Shown: in pieces, positions 35,036 to 46,500 of the stretch
Position numbering within the stretch: position 1 is the first letter of the stretch
How the letters are laid out: every line of letters starts with the position of its first letter
Source of the DNA: Brachypodius melanocephalos
Taxonomy: Eukaryota; Chordata; Aves; Passeriformes; Pycnonotidae
DNA: 64,000 nt
Assembly (NCBI GenBank): GCA_013398615.1
Contig: VZSR01000520.1
Coordinates: 31,693,175 to 31,757,174 of the forward strand
Direction: 5' to 3'
Notes under the pieces: model-generated
Told to the model about the DNA's origin: nothing
The model's input: only the letters and a program-made list of their open reading frames with translations
The model's database searches: none
Program-made: the position numbers and the translations under genes

Positions 35036-37539
35036 TTTAATATGACTTACAGGTCCTACAAACATGCATGTGATGACAACAGGAATTTTCATTATTTTTT
35101 TCTACAATAATGTCCTTTCATAGATACCTGAGGGTCATGGCTTTTAAAATGACTGTAAATATCTCAGACTAGTTTGAGGTCATAGCTGAATGTTGACAAC
35201 TTAACCTGAACACTGCCTCTTAACATCTGAGGGGACTGGAACTTCATAGAATCAGATAATATTTACAACTACAGCTTTAATACAACTTCATAGCCCTTTT
35301 CTCTGAGCTACCTGCAAGAAATGTGTACCAAAATGGCAGTACTCTCTCTGGAGACAAAAACCAGATGGGATGTGAGCACCCTGTGCACCTTCAGCTGTCT
35401 CTTTTTAAATCTTCTAATGAGTTAATGGAATATAGCTTCTTTAGAGCACTCACTAGAAATGGGCGTGGAAAATGACATTCTATTTTACACTCACTATCAC
35501 TTTGTAGAAGTACATAAAATGAAAATTTTCAAGATTCTGAGATTTTATTTTTCCCTTCAGAACAAAGCTCTGGATTTAATTTCATTTAGTCGCCTGGGAC
35601 CTAAAAACAAAAGGCCAAAATTCTCCCCAGGCAGAGTATAAAAACCGACCCTCCATTTGTAGGAGGTAAGGCCTTTTGTACTGTTTCTATCGTCCTGCTA
35701 GATGGGGTTGCCATTCAAGCTCTCCTGATCAGAAGGGGGGAAAAGTGTAGTTTTAGTGATGTGTTGTCTTATTTATGACAAGAACTATAAATCACAGTCT
35801 GCATTCTGACTTTTGTTTCTGGAGCAATTCCAAATAGGAAGGGTGCAAGCACAAAGTTAGCTTATTTCACAGTGAAAAAAATAATAAAAGAAAAAAGGAA
35901 AAAGGAAAATAACATAGGTTTCATTTGTCTGGTAAATTCAGACACAGTAAAATGATGAGATGAAATCCTCACGCCTTGGAAGTTAATGAGGATTTCTTAC
36001 AAAGAAATTTTATGTAAGTACTAATGGACTTTAGTAAAACAAAGATTTCATGAAGAAAACAAAATTCTGGGACTGGACCTTCTGCTACATTCTATGAATT
36101 TGTTTTGTCCATTTCAAAGGCAAAGCTACTTTAATAATCTTGGAAGTAGTTTAATTTTACATCATTCTCTTTTACTCTGACATCATCTGTTACCATCACT
36201 CAGTTTTACCTACTTTTACAAACACAATATCAGACAGCCACGTGGGCCATGATTGCAGCATCTAAAACTGTTGTAGATGCAGTAGCAAGCAGTAAAAAAC
36301 TGTAAGAATTGATGTGTTTTTGTTGGTCATGTTAGAACTTAAATTAAACCCCACACAGAAACTAATCCATTTGAAAATTCTGATCCATATGCCAAAGTCC
36401 TTTGAAACAGAAACTAAGATCTAATTCTGTTCTTTAAGGCACAGCATTCTCATAGGAGATTATATTCTAATTTCCAAACCCACAGACTCTCATCTGAGAG
36501 AGTTTTGGTTTTTCCAGGGCTAGAAACACCTTCATGAAGGTTTTGTAATCAAAGGTCTGAATGTTGAGGCGTCTCGTAGACATTAGGCAGGAATTAGACC
36601 CACTAAGCCATTTCATGGCTTTCTTTGAACTACAGAGTAAAACTTTATTCTTTTGTCTTAAAAATGCAATTTAAAACACCCAGCATGATCTAAAACTCAT
36701 GCTTATATAGTAACAGAATTTTGCTCTAGATAAGTGATTAAATTTCAGAAGCTGTTTTCAAACTCTATTTTTATAAATAACCTATTTCCATTAAATGCAG
36801 ATGCTAAACTTCCACAATGTAGAATTAACACAACAAATGGCTAGAGCTCTGTTAGTTTTGTCTTTCATATGGTTATACTGGGGGACAGTGTAGCAGATGT
36901 CTGAATTATAGCTTGTTAATAAAAAAGGCAATGCACATTTTGAAGAGATGTTTTAGGATTCATTTTTTGGATGAAATCCTATACAAACAGAACCAGGCCT
37001 TAGGCAAATCCAAGAAATAAAATGGGAAATAAATTGGATACAAAGGCCCATATGCTGTGTACAAATCAGGTCTATTATCTTTGCTTACCTTATGGCAGAG
37101 ATAGCATTTATAAACCATTTTTATAGCTGAGCAGAAACAAAAATTCAGTGTTAACAGTATATTGTATCCTATCTCTCAAAAAGAGTTGAGGAGTCAGCTT
37201 TTTCTTTAGGAAGAAATAATCTCAAAAACCTACAAAAATAGGTGTGTATATTTGCCATGTTTATTTAATTGCAACACAGTGTAAAAATAATGAGGAAGAA
37301 ATATAATTTTCTTCTTCCTAGAACAATGGAATCTGCTCAGCCTGAGCAATACCAGCTCAGCACCTGCCATCTCCCTGGACATACCTGAGTGTTAGAATTC
37401 AATTGTACTGTAAATTATTAAATCAAAAGGACAAAAAAGTCAAAACAAATATTCCTTGAGTTAAAAATGTCCAGGATAGATCAAAGTGTGCTGACTTGAA
37501 ATATATTTTGATGATTAGGATGAATGTTGGATTGGGGGA

Positions 37540-37800
37540 ATTTTTTTTGTGTGTGGTTTTTTTGTTTGTTTGGTTTGGTTGTTTGTTTTTCGTCGTGGGG
37601 TTTTTTTTTTGTTGTTGTTTTGGTTTTTTTGGTTTTTTTTTTGTTTTGTTTTGTTTTTTGGGGTTTTTTTTGTTATTTGCTAGGGTTTTTTGATTGTTTG
37701 GTTTGGTTTGGGGGTTTTTTTGGGGTGGATTTTTTTGCTTTGTATTTTGCTTGATTTGGTTTGGGTTTTTGCTTGTTTGTCTGGCATTTTTGTTTTGTTG
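37540..37800. repeat. G/T-rich low-complexity block
   Basis: About 260 bases made almost only of G and T on the + strand, in GTTTTTT, GGTTTT and TTGTTTGG units. The hydrophobic Phe/Gly/Leu-rich frames that cross it are composition artefacts. It may be a degenerated microsatellite. Confidence 0.85.
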
Positions 37801-39038
37801 AGTTTTCTTCTTTTTTTTTTTATTATTGCTTTAATATAACTTTTCTCTGATTGCAAAAGGCTTCCTACTTTCAGATATGCTGTTGGAATCAGAAAATTCT
37901 CCTGCTCATACATACGAGAAAAACAAATTCACGTATGCTTTTCTGATAGTGTTTTAATGTGATAGTATTCTCACTGTCATCCTCATTATTTAAAGTTAAT
38001 AAAGGCTGGTGACATGGTGATACATTGGGAGATTATATATCTATTTATTTTTCATTAGAAGAGGGAGACATTGTGGTTAAAAAAACCATAAAACATAAGA
38101 ACTCTAAGTTTAAAATGCTGGAACATCATCCTTTTCTCTTACATATTTCCTGTGTTGGTTTAGCCAAGGGGTTCAAACCATTACTGTAGTATGTAATCTA
38201 GCATTAATGTGCATAATATATTGATGTGATAATGTTTAATGATCTCTATTATTGTCTTTGACTGAATTCCTTCTCTGTAAAATAGGGACAAGACAGTGAT
38301 ATGCAGTGCAAGAAAGATCTACAAAGCTAAATCTATTAACATCTAAATTATAACATAAAATGATTCAAGCCATGAATACCTTCATTACATCATCTGTCTG
38401 GGTATACCTTACTACCCAAGTACTCCCACCATCTGCAGTTCACAGCATAATGCAATATTGACCACGTAAAAGAAACTGTTCTCATTTGGATTAATGCATC
38501 TTTTTCTCTGTGAGTTTGGGGAAAATTTCCATCTTAATCCAAGTATACTGGAAAACTAGCAGTAATGTTTGTCATCTATACATAACTGTCAGCAAATCCA
38601 GCAATGATGGAAGGTATCTGGTTTATTCATTCTTCTTTTACAGTACATTATTTATATTGTGATCCATTAGTAAATATGACTGAAAAGCATAGACGATCAC
38701 CTATTTGAATTCTCTTTGCAGTAAAATTCTATCTCACTTTTTGGAGATTGAGGGAGAATTTATGCCTTTTCATGAGCTCAAATGTCTACAGAAGTGAGGG
38801 ATGCCACAGAGAACATGACAGGTCAGCAGGGATGGAATAAAAAGGGCAGTCTGGGAACATGCAGAAGGAGCAGAGAAGAGGAGGCTCCTGAGAGCAGTAG
38901 GGAGCAAATATGTAGCCAAGTCAAACAAAGCACAGAGTGAAAACTGTGTGTAGTGGACTACAGCTCAGAGGCCCTGGAAATTTCTAGGGTAAGAGGACGA
39001 AAGGAAGAAAAACCCACTCTGCAAAAATATACACACTC

Positions 39039-39055
39039 TGTGTGTGTGTGTGTGT
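39039..39055. repeat. (TG)n microsatellite
   Basis: Eight and a half perfect TG units, preceded by a short ACACAC run that gives a small inverted-repeat character. Confidence 0.9.
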
Positions 39056-39236
39056 AGTTTTTAAATCTCTTATTTTAATCTGTCTCTCCTGTGAGTATCA
39101 TATGTTCTTCACATTCTTTAACAAAAAAATATGCATTAGGTCTTGTCAGTGGAATCCAGTGAGAGAACAAGAAGCAACTATCATAAAACAAAATACAAAA
39201 AATTCTCATTAAACATTAAGAAAAGAGAGAAGGTTT

Positions 39237-39295
39237 TTGGTTTTGTTTTTGTTTGGGTTTTTTTGTTTGTTTTTTTTGTTTGATTTTTTTTTTCT
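39237..39295. repeat. G/T-rich low-complexity stretch beside a CR1 fragment
   Basis: TTTTGTTTG-type units run directly into the CR1 fragment that begins at about 39,301. Confidence 0.75.
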
Positions 39296-39300
39296 ATGAG

Positions 39301-39457
39301 TGTGGCTGAACAATGGAAGAGATTGTCCAGAGACATTGTGGAGTCTCCTTTCTCTGAGATAATTTAAAATCCAATTGGACACAGATTTAAGCAACCTGTC
39401 CTAGGTGACTGTTTTGAACAGGGGTTTGGAGTAAGCCAACTTCAACCATTCTATCTT
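39301..39457 (+). mobile_element. CR1 LINE 3'-end fragment, diverged
   Basis: The stretch reads like the C-terminal codons and tail of CR1 on the + strand: TTGTGGAGTCTCCTT at about 39,337, then the segment before the tail (AACCTGTCCTAGGTGACTG), and TTCAACCATTCTAT at the end, matching the terminal ATTCTATG motif. Part of the usual tail (the GGTCCCTTCC segment) is missing, consistent with a small deletion. It is older and more mutated than the copy at 33.7 kb. Confidence 0.75.
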
Positions 39458-42400
39458 GGCAGAGGTTTTCTGGGGAGAAAATGGAAGTTGACATGTATAT
39501 ATCCATTAAAAAATATTTTCTCCTTTGTTTTTTTAAGGAAAAAGTGGGGATATATCTATGCCTAACCCTTGTCTGACTTGTGCTTCCACAACAGAGATCT
39601 AGAAGCATCTAACATCCATGTGAATGTGCTGCTGCATCAGTAGGTCCAGGTGGCTTCCACAAATTGAAGTCACAGGGACACAGCAGGCAGCAAAGGCCAC
39701 TAGAGGTCACACAAACTATTTAAAAGAACGTGAACAATGCAATTTATACTCCCCTTGGGCACCTTTTCCTCTTCCGCCTGTTACCCTTGCTTGTCAGTCT
39801 CAGGTCACCTTCCTTCCTGATACAAGGCGGTGGTCAGGTATGTTTATGCTTTTTTCTTCCTAAACTTGATTTTCAACTCTAGTTTAGTCATGTGGAGATG
39901 ATATCACTTTATGGGGAAAATTCCAGTGTGATCACAGGCCATGAAAGTGTCAAACAGTGGTAAAAAATATAATGTCATGCTACCTGAGAAATGTTTTTCT
40001 TGCATTCCAAAAATGGACTCAGTGAATGAGTAAGACAGAATATGGGAGAGTGAGAGTCAGTAGCAATAGCCACAGTATTCATCTTCCCAAAACCAATTCA
40101 ACTTTACCAATCAGCTTTACAATTTCCAAAATCAATTTCACTGGGTTTTATAGCAAAAGCTGAGATGAAATTGAAGTGAGAGTCTTTAATGGTAAGACTG
40201 CCCCACCCAAATATTTATCGTTATTTTCTTTCTACTCTGATATCCAGTCAGACTTACAAATTTGCAGTCTATTTTCTCACTACTGTCGCTTCTTTATATT
40301 TGCTTCTTGTTTGTCACATGTACATGCAGACAGAGAAATGTTTTCAAATACTCTCAGATTTCAGCTGGTTTTCTATTTATTATTGTCTCCCCTCCTCCCT
40401 TCTCTTGTCTGTTTTGCCCAGAAAGGCTATGTATGGATTTTTATTTGATTCAGCATGTCAAAGTGATTCCTTCAAACAGGGCAGAGAAGCATACAAGAGG
40501 AAGAAAAAGAGCACTGCAGACTTACCAAGAGTTGCAGTGTTCATTCCCTGCACTCAACATACAAAAAAGTTAAAAATTCTGTTTAGAAACAAATTAAAAA
40601 AAAACAAGTGGGATGATGTTAATCCCCTACTTTATTTTAGCTAGAGTTATCATTTGTCAAGGACATCTCTGATAATTAGTTCTCTGGACATTGATTCAAG
40701 ATGTTTTTGACTCCTGTTCCTTTCTAAATACTTTTAGCCTAGTTACAGCAGCTAGCCTCATGTCTGATATTCTAAATATGACCTTTCTCTACCTTTCTCT
40801 GTCTCAGTTCAATGGTGAGAGTAACCCAGTGCATTGGAACTAGGGATGAAGTTCATATGGGTAGTAGTGGGTCAGGCTTTACTGTTGTATGAAAATAATT
40901 GTTTTGGAATATTTTAGGTTATTCATTAGGACAATTTTATTTCCTCTGTTTTTAAAGAACAGGGAGAAAGTGGGCAAGCACCCACAAAAAAAAAACAGAG
41001 AACACACAATTGTAGAACACCTGGTAATCAGAAAGGATCCAGTCACTTTTATGATCTGAATTAAGACTTGATCTTGAGTTTCCTGCTGTCCTTTACAAAA
41101 GCAAAAGCTCTAAATATCAGGTCCCTTATATTAGTCCATTTCAAGCTTCTTTAAGCTTCTCTGCATTGGACTCTGTAGAAGCACAGAAAAATTTGGATAT
41201 AAAAGTGTGTGTCTCATATCCATTAATATCTTTGGTGCTTAGCAGTGACCACAGCAAAATATTTCTTTGGCTGAAGCCTCCAGTAAGAGGGCTAATGATC
41301 CATTAAAACATCTCTTCTTTAATGCATGTTTTGTACTGCACCACAGGAATTCCCAAAGGAAGGAAGAAGAAGCACAGGATTTAGTTTTATGCAGCAAGAA
41401 ACAATGGGACACGGATTAATTTCCTTTCCCCCTATAGCAAGGATCTTTTGGACATCATAACAAATAATTTGAAATGAAAATCTGAAGAATGAGCTGAATA
41501 TGCATATAGAAGGTTACCAGATGGTTTTTAGTTAAATAGTTGATTATGGAAAAGGAACAATATCAGTTATCAGTTGCAGATTTGTAGTTTCCTTTTTAAC
41601 CAAAATAAACAGTTTATGAAAGTATAGAGTGGGGTAAAACTTTCTCTTTAACATAAATCATTTAACACAGGAGTTCACTGGGTACGTAGTATTCAGTTTC
41701 CTGCACTATAGAGAATGTATTTTGTGTTACAGATGCAAGTTACTCAGCTCCTATTCCTTCTCTTTCTTCTTTTTTCTATCAATTTCCTTCCTTCCTTCCT
41801 TCCTTCCTTCCTTCCTTCCTTCCTTCCTTCCTTCCTTCCTTCCTTCCTTCCTTCCTTCCTTCCTTCCTTCCTTCCTTCCTTCCTTCCTTCCATCCTCCCT
41901 TCTCCACCTTCTCCTCTCTATTTATTATACAAAACCCCCTTTTAATCCCAATATAGAGACTAATTTTTGAATCATTTTTCAGAAAAATAAAAGATAAGGA
42001 AATAATTTTGGAAACCTAGTTTGCTTATACTAACTATTTTGGTGATCTGTTGTGGCTCTACTGGGCACCTTAGTTTGTTCAGGTACACGAGTTTTAGAAT
42101 AGAGAGGTTTGGGGAAGTGACCCTGCACAACCTGTGATATCAGAGCATTTTATGCAGCAGGTCTGTCATTTCTGTGGAGGCAGAGGGATGAGGGGATGAA
42201 TGCTATTTGTGTGAGGGATGGCTGCAGCTGATCTCATTAATCTTTCATTTTATGGACACTGGTTTCAAAGGCAGAAAAAAGTGACTCAGAACTTGCAAGT
42301 GGCATAAAGGCTAGTCTCTGGCCAGTCAGGCTACAAGTAAGCATGGTACAGAGTTTGCTTAAATGTCACACTGAGCCATTATCCCTGGCTCTGAAGAGCT

Positions 42401-42794
42401 TTGCAACTCTATTGGAGCCTGGAAATAAGGCTCACACAAACACAAAGCAAGATGCTCTTTTCTTAGTCCAGGTGGGAAATAGTGTTCTCCATTAGTACAT
42501 AATACCAGGATTTCTGCATTACAGGAGGACGTGGACAGATGCATGGTGACCTGATACATGCCATAGGCAGAAGAGCAGGAACAGCATGACACAGACCTTT
42601 ATGTGTTAGTGACAGCATTCTACTGCTGAGGCTCAATTATTTCTGCATATTGCACACAGAATAAGTCCAGGAATTTTCATATTATTGTTTTGTAATCCTT
42701 GTCATATGAAGAGAGCTTTAATTTTTCTTTTGTTCTGACTCTCTGCTTTTTTAGACCTTTGCTACCTTAATGCTGTCTCTCAAAGTACTGTTCT
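39458..42794. other. Non-coding, no gene recognised
   Basis: Contains the TTCC microsatellite at 41.8 kb. The 151-codon frame at 40,189-40,644 has no recognisable family features and is judged to be chance. Confidence 0.6.
41784..41891. repeat. (TTCC)27 microsatellite
   Basis: A perfect tetranucleotide array of 108 bases (27 units) within a longer polypyrimidine stretch from about 41,755 to 41,925. The Leu-Pro-Ser-Phe repeat frames across it are artefacts. Long perfect arrays like this are usually length-polymorphic. Confidence 0.97.
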
Positions 42795-43545
42795 GGACAA
42801 AATGTCCAGCACACAGCTGGATAACTGTATTGTACAGTGAGTGAGCAACTGGATCACAGATTGGGCACAAAGAGTTATACTACACAGGGTGACATCAGGC
42901 TGGCAGCCAGTCATAGTGGTTTTGGGCAAGGCTCCATCCTCAGTCCAGTTCTCTTCAACATCTTCATAAACAACAAAGATACAGGACTCAAAGAAATACT
43001 AAGTTTGCCCAGGACACTAAATTTGGAGGATTTGTTGACTTCTTCGAGGGTAGAGAGGTCCTAGAGAGAGACCTTGACAAATTGGAGAGATGGGCAATCA
43101 CCAAAAATGTGGAGTTCAACACAGGCAAGTGCTGGATTCTGCACCTGAGACCAGGAAACTCTTGCTGTGTGCCTAGACTGGGGAATGAGAGGCTGGAGAG
43201 CAACACTGTGGAAAGGGACCTGGGGCTTCTGGTTGATGTCAAATTGAGTATGAGCCATCGGTATATCCTGGCAGCCAGGAGGGCCAGCTGTGTCCTGGGG
43301 ATCATCAGACACAGCATCACCAGCCAGGCAAGAGAAGGAATTGTCCTGCTCTACTCTGCTTTGGAGTGGCCTCACCTTGAATAAGGCAGTTTTGGGCACC
43401 CCATCATAAAAAAGACATTAAGCTATTAGATAGTATCCAAAGGAGGCATCTAGTGTCTTGGGGTTTCATGCTCAGGGCCAGGATTTAGATCCTGGTGGAG
43501 GCTTTCCAACTCAGCATGTTCTCTGGTTCTATAAAACCTGAAAAT
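42795..43545 (+). mobile_element. CR1 LINE fragment with internal deletion, + strand
   Basis: This copy retains part of the reverse-transcriptase region and downstream coding sequence: GGTGACATCAGGCTGGC at about 42,888, CAAGGCTCCATCCTCAGTCC and TTCTCTTCAACATCTTCATAA (RT motif region), then a frame at 43,082-43,384 with CR1 signatures such as RLGNERLES, VERDLGLLVD, ILAARRASCVLG and LLYSALEWPHLE. Frameshifts separate the RT part from this frame. At about 43,440 the sequence jumps to the 3' tail (GGATTTAGATCCTGGTGGAG, then CAACTCAGCATGTTC), so several hundred bases of C-terminal coding sequence appear deleted. It is dead and older than the 33.7 kb copy. Confidence 0.9.
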
Positions 43546-46500
43546 CAACTTGTGCTTAAGCCAAATATTTCCCTATCCTCCCTCCCTCCACCCTGAATGA
43601 TTGAGGTGTTACAAGACATCTCTAGGGTTGGAATAACCACTTTGAGGAGTCTGCTTTGCTGCAAATGAAAGCTTATTTCATGGAAACACTGACTTTTATG
43701 AAAAGCAGTGAAAGATTCACAAGTATCCCATGGTCTGTAAACAACTTACTTTCTTAATGAACTACTTTAAAACATCATCAAAGTTTCTAGTAGAATTTTT
43801 CCTGATCTTTACCAGTAAACAACATCTCTGAAAAGATGCACATTTTCTGCTTCTTCAAGGTCAAACTTATAACAAATTTCACTGCCTATCTAGCTGTGTA
43901 AACAGCCCAACTCAGCATCACTATATAAACAGTCAGGATGGTCTGTGTAAATCCACTGGGAGTTGATATTAAAAACACTAAATCAGATATGGATGATGCA
44001 GAGGATTTAATGGAACATTAGGTCCTCTTCATACCTACTCATATTAGTCTTCACAAAGGAGAGAGTGAGATTTGTTACATTTCAGACTTTTCTGTACTAT
44101 CCTGTGCTGGACACTTTTGGAGGTTGCTCTGAGCTTGTCATGACATGGTCACTCTGTCCACACTTGCCTAAAGATGAATATGTCCAGAAAGTAAGATGTT
44201 TTCTCTGTAGTTCTCAGCATGTCTCAAAATATCTTCTGAATTTGTACCTGGCACCTGAAAAATAAAAATAATCTGTTAGATTTACTCTCCCAAATGTCTT
44301 AACCCCATTTTAACCTTTAAGAGCGTTTTACTGAATAATGATCTTTGTTAGACATTTCCTAGTTGTTACAAAGGATAACATTTGTAAAGATTTGAAGTCA
44401 TCAGAGGAGATCCAGCATATTGAAGACTGGTGAGAATTACATTTTCACTGTGTCACTACCACCTGAGCATTAAAAACCTGTGCTAAATAATTATTTCCTT
44501 TGTAACCCTAAATTTACTTCCATGGAAGATTTTTAGTGTCTTTTGTTTTCCTTACAGTACAACTCCAAACCCCATAAATTATTTTGGAATTTTCCCCCCC
44601 ACATTAGAAGTTTATCTTTCCCATTCAGACAGGTATAATGTGTCTATTTATGCACAACACCACTAAAGAAGTCTCTTATTTGTTTTGTCAGGGGACCAGC
44701 CCTGCAGTGTTTTTTTGATAGGTGAAGAGAACAAAAAACCCTTTTAAACACTTTTTATATTTTCCTTGTTCTTCCAAGCACAGTACTTACCTGCAGCCAG
44801 ACAGTAGCAGCTCTTTATGTGTGTTTGCAGCTTGGGAGGAGCACACAAAGAATCTTTTTACTCCGTTAAAACCTGTGCAAGCTTGTAGGGAATGGTTAGT
44901 CTCCATAGGGAAGGAAAGTTTCCATTTCTAAGGTCTTTGAAACTCAAAGCAATCAGAGTAGAAAAAACTTGGGATTATGACCTGCCAGCAATCAGCCAGA
45001 AATATGTGATTTACCTAGAAATAATCCCCCTGCAAATTCTAGGAAGGAGGCAGCATTTTTTAAAATGACGGTAGAAGCACTTTTAGTTCATATTTAGTAT
45101 TTGGTTAGATATCAGGTTGACCGTGTTCCTTTAATTTCATTAAATACAACCCCATTCTATGTACGTTTAAGGAGCTGCATCATTTCTATGGCCAGATAAT
45201 AGGTTGCAGATTTATTAACTGCTTTATTAACGATTGGTTGCATTTCTAATACAATAGCCACCATACTCAGTAGGATTGTTGAAAGAATTCTTCAAAGCTA
45301 TCTGGGCATGTCTTATTTACAGCAGGCCTTGAGAGAGTAGACTCTTCTCTAAAACATAATTCTGTTCATCGTTATGATCGATAGGCAATATTTTATTATA
45401 AATCCAATGAGGCTGTGAGCTTTAATCACAATTTGTAAAATATTGAGAAAGCACTGCCTTAAAGGAAGTGTGTAAAATCACCCTGGCTGCTATTATGAAG
45501 TTGTATCTCCCTGCTGATGCATATACCAACTCCTGCTAGCATTAAATCTAGCATAGTGAAGCAAGCAGAGCTTCTTGCAAAGGATTATTATTTCATTAAT
45601 TGCTCAAGAAAAAAAAATATACACTGTGTTTAATATTATTGTGTTTAGCATTTTTTAATTTCAAAATATTTTAAAGTGTGTTTTGAAAAGCCCATTGACT
45701 GATTTTTTTTTCCTTAGACGTAACTAAATATCCTAAGTTACTAAGGCTTTGCTTATATCCATGAAATTTGCATCAATGAAACTTTGTCAATGTGAATATT
45801 TTGGTTCAAATCCTTTCTGTAAATGTGCTATCACAACAGAGATGGGCTCTTTTATGAGAACACATGGTTGAAAATATGGTAAACACAGTATCATCAACAT
45901 ACTTTGTCCCTCTGAAGATTATTAAAGAGTAGAAGGTTATAATGAGTAGTTAAATTATGCTAGTGTAAAATTTTTGAGCAAAACTAGAGTTTTTGTAACT
46001 TTATTTAACAGCCTTTTAAACATAAATAGAGGATATAGGCTTTTCTTGTGTATGCATCCATTGTCTTGAGTAACACTGTATGTGCAGTTTTTGTGGATGT
46101 TGTCTGTACCTTTTTCGTCAGGTTGGCTGTCAGGTGGGACAATGAATATGTGAATAAACAAACTCCTCGGTTGTTTACTTTTACGCATACAGAAATCAGT
46201 CCCATCCCTCCTGCCCCAAAGAACCATGTGTAGCATTGTTTCTAACCTTAATAAAATAGACATATTTCTTGTACTACTAAAATGGGGAAGTATTTTTTAT
46301 CCCTTAAAGTCACCCCAACTCTTAAGCATTATTCTTTTTTCTTTTTTTTTCTTTTCTGAGAGGCACTGAAGATGGAAGATGGGATTTTATTTTAGTATAT
46401 AACTTCAGTTAGAATCTGAGTTTTCCCACTCTCACTGCAGAGTTGCTCACTCATGGGTTTCCACAGAAGGTCCATTAATGTCAGCTGCTTTTGCAGCATG

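Larger units (their letters stand above)
35036..39300. other. Non-coding, no gene recognised
   Basis: AT-rich sequence without long conserved frames. It holds a TATA-like motif followed by a splice-donor-like motif at 35,637-35,670 and the G/T-rich block at 37.5-37.8 kb. Nothing else was recognised. Confidence 0.6.

Noticed and set aside
37496..37754. Hydrophobic Phe/Gly/Leu-rich frames resembling membrane proteins
   Set aside because: Produced by G/T-only low-complexity DNA.
40176..40644. Overlapping frames of 90-151 codons
   Set aside because: No domains, no splice or start context, and AT-rich composition typical of the desert; chance open frames.
41715..41970. Leu-Pro-Ser-Phe repeat protein
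   Set aside because: Translation of the TTCC microsatellite.
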